Shown: positions 51,624-60,500 of the stretch, piece by piece
Numbering within the stretch: the stretch's first letter is position 1
How the letters are laid out: each line of letters opens with the position of its first letter
NCBI RefSeq assembly: GCF_004402405.1
Contig: NZ_SOFE01000001.1
Span: forward strand, 25,370 to 89,369
Reading direction: 5' to 3'
Source: Cryobacterium levicorallinum
GTDB lineage: Bacteria > Actinomycetota > Actinomycetes > Actinomycetales > Microbacteriaceae
Length of the DNA stretch: 64,000 nt
Notes under the pieces: generated by a model
The model's database searches: none
What the model saw: the letters and a program-made list of their open reading frames with translations, nothing else
What the model was told of the DNA's origin: nothing
Program-made: the position numbers and the translations under genes

Positions 51624-54296
51624 ATGTCAGAGGGCACCCCAGCCTGGAAGCGGCTGGTTCTGCCGGGGGAACCGCCGGCATCCGCTGGTCTGCGCATCGG
51701 CAATTTTGGGCAGCCGAGACCGCTGGCCACGGGACTGAAAGTGCCGATGGGGCTGCAGTTCGAGCTGCGCGAGCAGACTCCGCGCACCAACGACCGCTGG
51801 CGCGGGCCGACCGCTAAACCGGTGAAGGCGCTCGTGGCCGGGCACGGCGACTATCGGCTCGGCGTTCGGCCGGTCATCCACAATGCGCAGGGCAACTGGG
51901 TGCGCAGCAACGTCACCTGGAGCCACCTCACTTTTCAGCTCAACCGGTTCAACCTCGACCCCGAACACCACCGCTGGATCTCCCAGTTCGCCGCCCTGTA
52001 CAAGGCCGTGCGCGAGGTTTACACGAGCCAGGAAACCGACTGGATCTACCTCGACAACTTCACCAGCCCGCTGCTGTGGCCGCTGCTGCGCGAGGCCGAG
52101 CAGCTCGGCATCGGCTTCGTCGGCAACAAAAAAGACGTCGTCGTACGCATCGGTTCGCTCGCCGAAATCAGCCTCGACGCCTCGCAAACGGATGCTGCTG
52201 GCCCGCTGCTCCTGCAGTCCCGCCTGCAGATCGACGGCGTCGACCATCCGCTCGAGGCCGCCGGAGTCATCGCCGGCCACGGTATCTACAGCGTGCGCTT
52301 CGGCACGCCGACCGTGTTCACGCTCGCCCCGGCCGCCGGCCCGCTGAGCGGCGAACAGCGTCACCTGGTCGGGCAGGTCGAGGCGGCGAGCGTTCCCGCC
52401 GAAGACACGGTCGAGTTTCTCGGCACGGTCTACCCGGCCCTGCAGCGCACGGTCGCGGTCACCAGCATGGATTCCTCGGTGCGCTTTCCCGCGGTAATGC
52501 CCGACGACTTTGAGCGCACCGAAACGCCCCACCTCGTGATCACGACGGTCGAGACCGACCAGCGCGACTGGTTCGACCTCGGTGTGATCGTCACGGTCGG
52601 CACGATCACGGTGCCGTTCGGCCCACTGTTCAAGGCCCTCGCGAAGGGGCAGACCCGCCTGAAACTGGTCGACAACAGCTATCTCTCGCTGCAGAGCCCT
52701 GAGTTCGAGCAGCTGCACGAGCTCATCAACGAGGCCCGCGCGCTGCACGAATGGGAGACCGGCCTGCGCATCAGCCGCTATCAGGCCAGCCTGTGGAGCG
52801 ATTTTGAGGATCTCGCCGATGAGACCGTTCCGGCCGTGTCGTGGCGAGCGGCCGCCGCCGGTCTGAAAGATCTGACCGGGATCGACCTGGTCGACCTCCC
52901 CGCTGGCGTGAACGCGACCCTCCGGCCGTACCAGCAGGAGGGGTTCGCCTGGCTCGCCTTCCTCTGGAAGCACCAGCTCGGCGGGGTGCTCGCCGACGAC
53001 ATGGGGCTCGGCAAGACCCTGCAGACCCTCGCGCTGCTGGTGCACGCGCGCGACTCGAGGCCGTTTCTGGTGGTGGCGCCGACATCCGTTGTCATGAATT
53101 GGCTGAACGAAGCCACCCGGTTCGCTCCCGGGCTGCGGATACGCACGGTGACGGCGACCGAGGCCAAAAGCCGCACGCAGCTCGCGGATGCCGCCGCCGA
53201 CGTCGACGTGCTCGTCACCTCCTACGCTCTGTTCCGTCTCGACTTCGACGCATACCAAGCCCTGAATTGGGCCGGCCTCATCCTCGACGAGGCGCAGTTC
53301 GTGAAGAACCGCACCAGCCGCGCCTACGCCTGCGCAAAAGAGCTGAACACACCGTTCAAACTGGCGATCACGGGCACTCCGCTGGAGAACAACCTGATGG
53401 ACCTGTGGTCGCTGTTCAGCATCGTCGCACCCGGCTTGTTCGCGTCCGCGCGCAAATTCACCGAGAACTACGTGCGGCCGGTGACCCTTGGATCGAGCCC
53501 GGAGCGGCTCGCCAAGCTGCGCCGGCGCATCCGCCCGCTGATTTTGCGCCGCACCAAAGAGGTCGTCGCCCGCGATCTACCGCCGAAACAGGAACAGGAA
53601 GTGCAAATCGCGCTGAACCCGGCGCACCAGAAGCTCTACGACACGTTCCTGCAGCGCGAACGGCAGAAACTGTATGGGCTGATCGAGGACCTCGACAAGA
53701 ACCGCTTCATTATTTTTCGCTCACTCACCCTGCTGCGACTGCTGAGCCTCGACGCCTCGCTGGTCGATCAGAAGTATTCCGGCGTGCGCTCCAGCAAGCT
53801 CGACGCCCTGTTCGAGCAGCTCGACGACGTCATCGCCGAGGGGCACAAGGCCCTGATTTTCAGCCAGTTCACGTCGTTTCTGAAGCTCGCCGCCGCCCGG
53901 CTGGACGCTCTGGGCGTTCCGTACTGCTACCTCGACGGGTCGACGCTACGGCGCAGCGAGGTGATCGACCGGTTCAAGAGCGGCGCGACCCCGGTGTTTC
54001 TGATCAGCCTGAAAGCCGGTGGCTTCGGCCTCAACCTCACCGAAGCCGACTATGTTTTTCTGCTCGACCCCTGGTGGAATCCGGCGACCGAGGCGCAGGC
54101 CGTTGACCGCACCCACCGCATCGGCCAAACCCGCAACGTCATGGTCTACCGGATGGTCGCCACCGGCACGATCGAGGAGAAGGTGATGGCGCTCAAGGCC
54201 CAGAAGGCGCAGTTGTTCAGCGCGGTGCTCGACGACGACGCCCTGTTCAGCACCGCGCTGACCGCCGACGACATTCGCGGCCTGCTCGAGCCCTGA
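51624..54296 (+). CDS. SNF2-family DNA helicase/ATPase
   Basis: 890-aa Swi2/Snf2 protein that translocates on duplex DNA. Helicase motifs: Walker A ADDMGLGKTLQTLAL (~462), DEAQ in LILDEAQFVKN (~555), GTPLENNLMDLWS, FSQFTSFLKL, GGFGLNLTEADYV, and motif VI DRTHRIGQTRNVMVYRMV. The first ~400 residues are a non-helicase region without SWIM Cys motif. It follows ptrB by 2 nt. Role in repair or transcription not determined. Confidence 0.92.
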   Translation: MSEGTPAWKRLVLPGEPPASAGLRIGNFGQPRPLATGLKVPMGLQFELREQTPRTNDRWRGPTAKPVKALVAGHGDYRLGVRPVIHNAQGNWVRSNVTWSHLTFQLNRFNLDPEHHRWISQFAALYKAVREVYTSQETDWIYLDNFTSPLLWPLLREAEQLGIGFVGNKKDVVVRIGSLAEISLDASQTDAAGPLLLQSRLQIDGVDHPLEAAGVIAGHGIYSVRFGTPTVFTLAPAAGPLSGEQRHLVGQVEAASVPAEDTVEFLGTVYPALQRTVAVTSMDSSVRFPAVMPDDFERTETPHLVITTVETDQRDWFDLGVIVTVGTITVPFGPLFKALAKGQTRLKLVDNSYLSLQSPEFEQLHELINEARALHEWETGLRISRYQASLWSDFEDLADETVPAVSWRAAAAGLKDLTGIDLVDLPAGVNATLRPYQQEGFAWLAFLWKHQLGGVLADDMGLGKTLQTLALLVHARDSRPFLVVAPTSVVMNWLNEATRFAPGLRIRTVTATEAKSRTQLADAAADVDVLVTSYALFRLDFDAYQALNWAGLILDEAQFVKNRTSRAYACAKELNTPFKLAITGTPLENNLMDLWSLFSIVAPGLFASARKFTENYVRPVTLGSSPERLAKLRRRIRPLILRRTKEVVARDLPPKQEQEVQIALNPAHQKLYDTFLQRERQKLYGLIEDLDKNRFIIFRSLTLLRLLSLDASLVDQKYSGVRSSKLDALFEQLDDVIAEGHKALIFSQFTSFLKLAAARLDALGVPYCYLDGSTLRRSEVIDRFKSGATPVFLISLKAGGFGLNLTEADYVFLLDPWWNPATEAQAVDRTHRIGQTRNVMVYRMVATGTIEEKVMALKAQKAQLFSAVLDDDALFSTALTADDIRGLLEP

Positions 54297-54365
54297 CCGC
54301 CGCCCCTGGTCAGAGCGTCACCGCCACTTCCGTTGGCCGGCCCGGAAGAAAGCCGGCGGGAGAGG

Positions 54366-55391
54366 CTAGACGTCGCTTGAGGCTGACCACAGGTTGATGC
54401 CGTTGTCGACGGCATGCACGTCGATCGCGGTCAACTCCGCAGCGCTGAACTCGAGGTTCTTCAGAGCTCCCACGTTCGTTTCGAGCTGGGCGACCGACGA
54501 TGCGCCGACGAGCGCGCTGGTCACTTCGGAGTTGCGCAGGACCCAGGCCAGGGCCATCTGGGCGAGCGACTGACCGCGCTCGACGGCGATCTCGGTCAAC
54601 GCCCGGATGTGCACGAGCGCCTCGGTGCTCACCATGGACTTCTTGGCCGAACCCCCCCGCGCGACGCGGGAGTCCGAAGGGATTCCCCCGAGGTAGCGGT
54701 CGGTGAGCAGCCCCTGCGCCAGCGGCGAGAACGCAATGCAACCCGCTCCGATGTCTTCGAGGGTATCGAGCAGATCGCCCTCAACCCACCGGTTGAACAT
54801 GGAGTACGAGGGCTGGTGAATCAGCAGCGGTGTGCCGAGGTCGGCCAAAATCGCCGCGGCCTGGCGGGTGCGCTCCGGCGAGTACGAGGAGATCCCGGCA
54901 TACAGGGCGCGGCCACTCGTGACGGCGGTGTGCAGCGCGCCCATCGTCTCTTCGAGCGGGGTGTCTGGATCGGCGCGGTGGGAGTAGAAGATGTCAACGT
55001 AGTCGACGCCCATGCGGCCGAGCGACTGGTCGAGGCTCGAAAGCAGGTACTTGCGGCTGCCGAAGTTTCCGTAGGGGCCCGGCCACATGTCGTAGCCAGC
55101 CTTGGTCGAGAGCACGACCTCGTGACGGTGGGCGGCGAAGTCTTCGCGGAACAACTGACCGAAGTTCGTTTCGGCTGAGCCGTACGGGGGGCCATAGTTG
55201 TTGGCGAGGTCGAAGTGGGTGATGCCGAGGTCGAAGGCCCGGCGCAGAATGGCCCGCTGCGTTGCGAGCGGCTTGTCATCGCCGAAATTCTGCCACAGTC
55301 CGAGGGAAATGGCGGGAAGTTTGAGGCCGCTGCGTCCGACGCGACGGTAGGGCATGGACTCATATCGAGAGTCATTGGGAAGATAAGTCAT
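54366..55391 (-). CDS. Aldo/keto reductase (YghZ-like)
   Basis: 341-aa NADPH oxidoreductase: PYRRVGRSGLKLPAISLGLW, catalytic Asp/Tyr in HFDLANNYGPPYGSAE, His in DIFYSHRADPDTPLEE, NADPH-binding ALVGASSVAQLETNVGAL. Best match is the L-glyceraldehyde 3-phosphate reductase type (YghZ), which detoxifies aldehydes such as methylglyoxal. ATG 55391 with GGAAG upstream. Monocistronic. Confidence 0.9.
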   Translation of the reverse strand: MTYLPNDSRYESMPYRRVGRSGLKLPAISLGLWQNFGDDKPLATQRAILRRAFDLGITHFDLANNYGPPYGSAETNFGQLFREDFAAHRHEVVLSTKAGYDMWPGPYGNFGSRKYLLSSLDQSLGRMGVDYVDIFYSHRADPDTPLEETMGALHTAVTSGRALYAGISSYSPERTRQAAAILADLGTPLLIHQPSYSMFNRWVEGDLLDTLEDIGAGCIAFSPLAQGLLTDRYLGGIPSDSRVARGGSAKKSMVSTEALVHIRALTEIAVERGQSLAQMALAWVLRNSEVTSALVGASSVAQLETNVGALKNLEFSAAELTAIDVHAVDNGINLWSASSDV

Positions 55392-55460
55392 TCGATTATT
55401 CTTCCACTTCCAGGCCACGCCACGCCACGCCAGAGGCTTGTACGAAAGCTCGCCTGCGAA

Positions 55461-56249
55461 TCAGTGCGCCACTTCAGTGTCAGCCCAATCGGGTTTGATG
55501 TGTTCGCGCAGGTACTCGGCGAACCCCGCCGGGGCTCGGCCGACGCGTCGTCCCGAGGTCAGCACCGGAATCAACGCCGTGCGTGCCTCGGCGACCCCCA
55601 GTTCACGCAGGGCTGCCACGAGAAGCCTGTCTTCATCGCAATCGACCGGCGCAAATTCGCCGGCGGCCAGGTACAGATCAGCCCGCACGCCCAGATTGCC
55701 TCCGTGAACGTGCGGATGCCCCTCACCGATCATGTGCAGGGACTCCCAGTTCACCAGCTCGTGGGCGGCCAGGTCGTCGTCGGGATGCACCGTTCCGAGC
55801 ACCAGATCGACACCGTTGCGGGCAAACGCCAACTGGGTGATCAGCCAGTTCGGCGGCACGGCCGAGTCCGCGTCGGTGCTGGCGATCCAGATTCGCTCGG
55901 CTTGGCCATCACCCACAGCGGATGCCGCCGCACCCGACGCCGAGACCGCTTCCAGCCGGCGCAGCGCGCGCTGCACACCGAACCGACGCGCCACGCCGAC
56001 GGCGCCGGCCTCAATTTCAACTCGGTCGAAGTCGGGCCAGAGTGCGGCGACTCGGGCCGATAAATCGGTGCACTGGTCCAGGACCAGCAGCACCGACACC
56101 GCTGGGCGGTCCGGCTGCGGCAGCACGGTGAGCGCGTCGATCGCCACGGCGAGTGCTGCCAGGGCGCGCGGCAGCAGGACCTCCTCGTTGCACACCGGCA
56201 CCACGATGGTCACGAATTCGGGGCTCGACGGACTTGTTTGTACGCTCAC
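55461..56249 (-). CDS. Family 2 glycosyltransferase
   Basis: 262-aa GT2 protein: VTIVVPVCNEEVLLPRALAA at the start, DXD-type STDADSAVPPNWL (~115), and GGNLGVRADLYLAAGEF acceptor region. No transmembrane helix, so cytosolic or membrane-peripheral. Overlaps the PIG-L/methyltransferase gene by four bases; with the acyl-CoA dehydrogenase it forms a three-gene operon making an unknown glycoconjugate. Confidence 0.85.
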   Translation of the reverse strand: MSVQTSPSSPEFVTIVVPVCNEEVLLPRALAALAVAIDALTVLPQPDRPAVSVLLVLDQCTDLSARVAALWPDFDRVEIEAGAVGVARRFGVQRALRRLEAVSASGAAASAVGDGQAERIWIASTDADSAVPPNWLITQLAFARNGVDLVLGTVHPDDDLAAHELVNWESLHMIGEGHPHVHGGNLGVRADLYLAAGEFAPVDCDEDRLLVAALRELGVAEARTALIPVLTSGRRVGRAPAGFAEYLREHIKPDWADTEVAH

Positions 56250-57667
56250 GGCACGAGGCCGTCGCGCTGCGCGACCGAGAGTGCGGGCCGGGGTTCATAC
56301 ACCTCGAGCACGAAGTCGCGTTCGAGGTGATGCACGGTGCGCTGCAGCCCGACCACGTGGGTGAGCTGCGTGTGCACAGCATCGCCAGTGAGGGGACACT
56401 CCGCTACCGGGTGTCGCCAATGGCAGGCCACCAGAACCCCGTCGGGGGCGAGGCTGGCCCGGCAGCGCTCGAGCAGTCGCCGCAGGTCGGCACTGGAACA
56501 GTAATATCCGACCTCGGACAGCACAATCAGGTCGAACTCCCCCTCCGGCCAGTCCGCCGGAACCGTTCGCCGCTCAAACCTCACGCCGGGCTGGCCGGCG
56601 AGTCGCGCTCGTGCAATGCTGAGCGGCTGTTCGATCAGATCAATGCCGAGCACGGTGTCACACCGTTCGGCCAGCTCGGCCGTGAGCACACCGTTCGAGC
56701 AGCCGAGTTCGAGGGCTGCGCCGAAGCGCTGCCGGGGCAGCGCCGCGATCAGGGCGGCTCGTTTGCGCTTCTCGTACCAGCGGGTCTCGAACCCCCACGG
56801 ATCCGGACCCGAGGAATAGATCGAGTCAAAGTACCCGGTCGTGAGCGTGTGATTCGGGTCGGCGGGTGCGGGGGCATCCGTTTGCGGGCGCGCTGGCGCT
56901 CCTCCGGATTTTTTCACGGTCACCTCGATGAGGGTCTCGAAGGTGCGCGTGAAATGTTCCTGAAAACCGGCCGGTAGGATCACTTCGTCGCCGAACGAAT
57001 CCGACAACGGGCCGACCTGACTGCGATGCAGCGCCAAAGCGCGCGCCTTGGCCTTGCGCTCGGTCGGCAGCAGATCAAAGACGCGCACGGTGGAGTCCGA
57101 CCAGATGGGGGCATCCGGGTTTGACCAGTGCCAGGCCCAGATCGGGTACTCGAACAGGCGGGCGCTGCGTTCTCGTGCGGCTCGGTCGGCGGCCGCGCTG
57201 GCTGCCGCATGATCCGGATGCCCATCGGCTCGCCACGGTGCCACCACCCAGGTCGACGCGTCCACGTCGCCGATCGCCTCGACGATCGCCCCGGCGGCCA
57301 GGTCGATGTGCTCGGCGAGTTTGCCGTCGGGGAGCTCGAGCAGGTGCACCTGCGCGTTCGGTGCCAGGTGTGCGAGAGCATCCGTCACTTCGATGCGGCG
57401 AATCTGGGCGAGTCGGGCCAGGTTGTGGGTCGGGGAGCTCGGGTGAGACGCCTCGCCGTTGCTGAGTACGATGACCACGATCGGCACGTCGAGCCCCGCA
57501 ACGTGCGCGATCAATCCGCCAACGCCGAGGCTTTCGTCGTCCGGATGCGCCGCGACCACGACGAGACGGCCGAGCCCGTCCGTGCTCAGCGCGGCGAACC
57601 GGTCTGGCCAGTTCGCTGCCTCCCAGCTCTTCTCAGGTGTTCCGCCATCGAGGTTGTTGAATGTCAC
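56246..57667 (-). CDS. PIG-L deacetylase / SAM methyltransferase fusion
   Basis: 473 aa. N-terminal PIG-L/LmbE zinc N-deacetylase (residues ~1-235): VVVAAHPDDESLGVGGLIAH, WRADGHPDHAAAS, typical for removing N-acetyl from GlcNAc-containing intermediates. C-terminal class I methyltransferase (~285-473): ALELGCSNGVLTAELAERCD, FDLIVLSEVGYYCS. Start GTG 57667 overlaps the upstream gene by four bases (GTGA); 57670 is also possible. Mycothiol MshB is related only to the first half. Confidence 0.87.
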   Translation of the reverse strand: MTFNNLDGGTPEKSWEAANWPDRFAALSTDGLGRLVVVAAHPDDESLGVGGLIAHVAGLDVPIVVIVLSNGEASHPSSPTHNLARLAQIRRIEVTDALAHLAPNAQVHLLELPDGKLAEHIDLAAGAIVEAIGDVDASTWVVAPWRADGHPDHAAASAAADRAARERSARLFEYPIWAWHWSNPDAPIWSDSTVRVFDLLPTERKAKARALALHRSQVGPLSDSFGDEVILPAGFQEHFTRTFETLIEVTVKKSGGAPARPQTDAPAPADPNHTLTTGYFDSIYSSGPDPWGFETRWYEKRKRAALIAALPRQRFGAALELGCSNGVLTAELAERCDTVLGIDLIEQPLSIARARLAGQPGVRFERRTVPADWPEGEFDLIVLSEVGYYCSSADLRRLLERCRASLAPDGVLVACHWRHPVAECPLTGDAVHTQLTHVVGLQRTVHHLERDFVLEVYEPRPALSVAQRDGLVP

Positions 57668-58668
57668 CACGGTGCACTCCCCTTCGTTACGAGCATGCGC
57701 CCCAACGCAGCGTCATCGTGCTCGGCATGGTGCTGGCGTACGTACAGCTGCAGATCGGCGACCCGCTGCGCGTGCCGATCGTTCAGGGCCAGCGGCGCCG
57801 GTCCGAGGGCATGCCCGATATGGAATATGACGTCTTCGGCCGCGCGGGCGACGATCCCGCGAACCCGGGCGGCCAGGAGGGAACCGGCCGGTCCGTCGGC
57901 CTCGCCGGCATCGATCGCGGCCGCGGCCGCGGCCAGTGCCGTCGCCGCAGTGGTCACTGCCACGTCGACAGCGCCGAGATGGGCGAGCGCAATCTGGTCG
58001 GGGGCGCGCCCCTGGGTCGAGTCGTAGAGGGTGCGCGCCAGGCCGACGGCACCGCCGCACCACACGGCGGCGACTCCGATACCGCCCCACGCGAACCCAG
58101 GCCGGCGCAGGTACCAGCCCGCATCACCAACCGCATCGGCCCCAACACCGTCGAAATCGACCGGGCCGCTCGTCACCTGCGGCAGGCCGCGGGCGATCCA
58201 CAGCTCGTCATGTACCGTAATGCCGGCCTGCCGCAGGTCGACGGCGAACAAGCGTCTGCCGTGGTCGCCGACGTGGGCGGTGACCAGCGCGTGAGTCAGC
58301 AGTCCCGCGAGGGAACACCACGGCTTGGTGCCGTCGAGCCGCCAGCGGTCGCCCTCTGGCGTCGCTGTGAGCACCGTGTCGGCGGTCTCCGCGGCGAACA
58401 CGCCCCAGGTGTGATCGGACTGGGCGTCCTGGCCGGCCTGGGCGAGAATCGCCCGCGCATCGAGGTGCGCCTCGGCCACTCGTGCTGCCGTGAGGTCGGC
58501 CAACGCGAGCGTGCACAGCGTGTCGAACAGAACGGCCGTTTTTCCCTCCCCCGGGCGGGGAACGGATGCGAGACTGCTCGCCAGTGCAATCGCCCGCTGC
58601 GCGTCACCGTTGACCTCTAACGCAGCGGCACTGAGCGGGCCCGGTGGAAGCTGCGATTCAAGCCTCAT
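57664..58668 (-). CDS. Acyl-CoA dehydrogenase-like protein
   Basis: 334-aa flavoprotein-like enzyme of the acyl-CoA dehydrogenase superfamily: GVFAAETADTVLTATPEGDR and WRLDGTKPWCSLAGLLTHAL (substrate loop), VGLARTLYDSTQGRAPDQIA (helical C-terminus). Shorter than classical members (~380 aa). Start ATG 58668 with GGGGAG. First gene of the operon with the PIG-L fusion and GT2; this trio recurs in actinobacteria but its product is unknown to me. Confidence 0.78.
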   Translation of the reverse strand: MRLESQLPPGPLSAAALEVNGDAQRAIALASSLASVPRPGEGKTAVLFDTLCTLALADLTAARVAEAHLDARAILAQAGQDAQSDHTWGVFAAETADTVLTATPEGDRWRLDGTKPWCSLAGLLTHALVTAHVGDHGRRLFAVDLRQAGITVHDELWIARGLPQVTSGPVDFDGVGADAVGDAGWYLRRPGFAWGGIGVAAVWCGGAVGLARTLYDSTQGRAPDQIALAHLGAVDVAVTTAATALAAAAAAIDAGEADGPAGSLLAARVRGIVARAAEDVIFHIGHALGPAPLALNDRHAQRVADLQLYVRQHHAEHDDAALGRMLVTKGSAPW

Positions 58669-58704
58669 TACTCCCCCTCGACCCACGCGGCATCAACCGA
58701 TGTG

Positions 58705-59193
58705 TTACGACACCCGCGAGGTGGATTTCAGTGCTGCGCGCTTGCGCGGTTTACGGTTCTCCGCACTGACCATCCAGGAATACTGCTCGAGCTTCTCAAT
58801 GAACGCGTGCAGAATATCCGCGCTCGTGGGGTCTTCCTCATCGACCTCATCGTGCACCTTGCGAATATTGTCGACGGTGGCATCGAGTCGTTCGGTGATG
58901 AGCGTCACCGTCTCCGCCGTGTCGACTTCGCCATCGGGAAACTTGGGCAGATGGGTGGTTTTGGTGACCGTCTCGCTGCGGCCATCGGGCATGGCGTCGA
59001 GGGCGCGCATCCGCTCGGCTACTTCGTCGGAGAATTCGCGCGCATCGAGAATGATTTCGTCGAGTTGCAGGTGCAGGTCGCGAAAGTTCTTTCCAACGAC
59101 GCTCCAGTGCGCCTGTTTTCCCTGCACGTGCAGCTCGATCAGGTCGACCAGAACGGACTGCAGGTTATTACTGAGTGTTTCTGAGGCTTTCAT
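58705..59193 (-). CDS. dps: Dps / starvation-inducible ferritin-like protein
   Basis: 162 aa. Dodecameric iron-storage and DNA-protecting protein: NNLQSVLVDLIELHVQGKQA then HWSVVGKNFRDLHLQLDEII, the conserved ferroxidase His/Asp/Glu set. A Lys/Arg-rich tail (RKPRKRAALKSTSR) probably binds DNA, as in mycobacterial Dps. Monocistronic. Confidence 0.94.
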   Translation of the reverse strand: MKASETLSNNLQSVLVDLIELHVQGKQAHWSVVGKNFRDLHLQLDEIILDAREFSDEVAERMRALDAMPDGRSETVTKTTHLPKFPDGEVDTAETVTLITERLDATVDNIRKVHDEVDEEDPTSADILHAFIEKLEQYSWMVSAENRKPRKRAALKSTSRVS

Positions 59194-59337
59194 GGTGTCC
59201 TCTCAATTGGGGGGAATTTGACTCGAGACTATATCACCGGAGGCGAATCCGGTCCAGAATTCCATCACTCCCATTGGGCGGCCGCTGACCCGACGTGTGG
59301 CCCCCGGTTTTCGGGCGTGCTGATGGCTGCCTGCCCG

Positions 59338-59625
59338 TCAGTCGCCTCGCGGCGGGCGCGGCTTGCTGTACTTCTTGTGTGCGGTCTGCGGAGCGGTACC
59401 GAGAATTCGTGCGATGTCGGCCCAGGAGCATCCGCCGTCGCGCATGGCGTTGACCGCCGCGGTCACCCGGAGGTTGACCTCCACCCGATCGCGCACCGCC
59501 CGTTCCAGTTCGCGTTCGAGAGCTCGGTACGGACGCGCAATGTGCGGGGCGACGTCTTCCGCGCGCGGAAAAACGGACGCGGATTCGTTGGGCTGGTCGT
59601 TATTGGCGGGCGCAACACTGGTCAT
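59338..59625 (-). CDS. Small helix-turn-helix protein
   Basis: 95 aa; C-terminal half VNLRVTAAVNAMRDGGCSWA then DIARILGTAPQTAHKKYSKP is a homeodomain-like/sigma-r4-like HTH, as in many small actinobacterial regulators. The N-terminus is acidic and probably flexible. AAAGG 9 nt before ATG 59625. The longer frame up to 59901 is not coding-like. Confidence 0.65.
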   Translation of the reverse strand: MTSVAPANNDQPNESASVFPRAEDVAPHIARPYRALERELERAVRDRVEVNLRVTAAVNAMRDGGCSWADIARILGTAPQTAHKKYSKPRPPRGD

Positions 59626-59764
59626 TGAGAAACCTTTCCATTGATGCAATGTAGGCCTCGGGCGGTGCCGCGTCAACGGGTTTACACAGACACGGTGACG
59701 TATCCGGTTACAGGGCTGCTGGCATGCCTTCGAACGCGCGTGCGCCTGTGGCAGAATCGTCTGC

Positions 59765-60322
59765 ATGACACACGACAAGCGCCCCGGCACGGTCGTTTCG
59801 GTCAGCCGCGACGACCTGCACCGGTTCAGCAAGCCGGCGGTGGGCAGCATCCGTTTGCTGGCTGGAATCGGAGTCGAGGGCGATTCCCACGCCGGAGTCA
59901 CCGTGCAGCACCGCTACGCGAAGAAGCGCAACCCATTGGCACCGAACCTCTGCCAGGTGCACTTCATGGCCGCCGAGCTGTTCGACGACCTCGTGCCGAC
60001 CGGGTATACCGTGACGCCGGGCGAGCTCGGCGAGAACGTGACCACCGCCGGAATCGGCCTGATGACCCTACCGCTCGGCACCCGGCTGCATCTCGGCGCC
60101 GAGGCCGTGGTCTCGATCACCGGCATGCGCAGCCCATGCTCGCTCATCAACGGCTACCAAAAAGGCCTGATGAAGCAGCTCATCACAACGGATGCCGTCG
60201 GCACAGTGCACCGCCGCGGCGGCATCATGGGCGTCGTCGTCACCGGCGGGGTCGTGAACCCGGGCGACGGCATCCGGGTGGAGCTACCCGCCGGCGAACA
60301 CGTGCCCCTCGGGGTCGTGTAG
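59765..60322 (+). CDS. MOSC domain protein
   Basis: 185 aa. MOSC domains bind sulfur/molybdenum cofactor-type ligands: GIGVEGDSHAGVTVQHRYAK, LGENVTTAGIGLMTLPLGTR, and the Cys in SITGMRSPCSLINGYQKGLM that carries sulfur in this fold. Stand-alone proteins like YiiM reduce N-hydroxylated compounds with partners; role here unknown. Confidence 0.87.
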   Translation: MTHDKRPGTVVSVSRDDLHRFSKPAVGSIRLLAGIGVEGDSHAGVTVQHRYAKKRNPLAPNLCQVHFMAAELFDDLVPTGYTVTPGELGENVTTAGIGLMTLPLGTRLHLGAEAVVSITGMRSPCSLINGYQKGLMKQLITTDAVGTVHRRGGIMGVVVTGGVVNPGDGIRVELPAGEHVPLGVV

Positions 60323-60354
60323 CAGGACCCATAGCCGGGGCATCCCGCGACCGG

Positions 60355-60425
60355 GCCCACGCCCGCATCCGCATCCGCATCCACATCCGCCCCCCGGGCC
60401 CACGCACGCATCCGCCCCCGGGCCC
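60355..60425. repeat. GC-rich simple repeat region
   Basis: Short repeats of CGCATC and GGGCCCACGC-type units, (CGCATC)n and CCCCCGGGCCCAC, between the MOSC gene and a terminator. Non-coding. Confidence 0.6.
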
Positions 60426-60434
60426 ACCTTAGGG

Positions 60435-60466
60435 AACGGGGCCCACGATAGAACATGGGCCCCGTT
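60435..60466. terminator. Bidirectional terminator (MOSC / DarT-like genes)
   Basis: AACGGGGCCCA and TGGGCCCCGTT form an 11-bp perfect stem with a 10-nt loop, flanked by TTT. It separates convergent genes. Confidence 0.75.
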
Positions 60467-60500
60467 TCCGGGCCCGGGCCCCGGACAGAAAAGGGTCGGG

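Noticed and set aside
60355..60425. CGCATC repeats as an origin or regulatory iteron
   Set aside because: Short, irregular and GC-rich without AT-rich unwinding region or replication gene nearby; treated as simple repeat.
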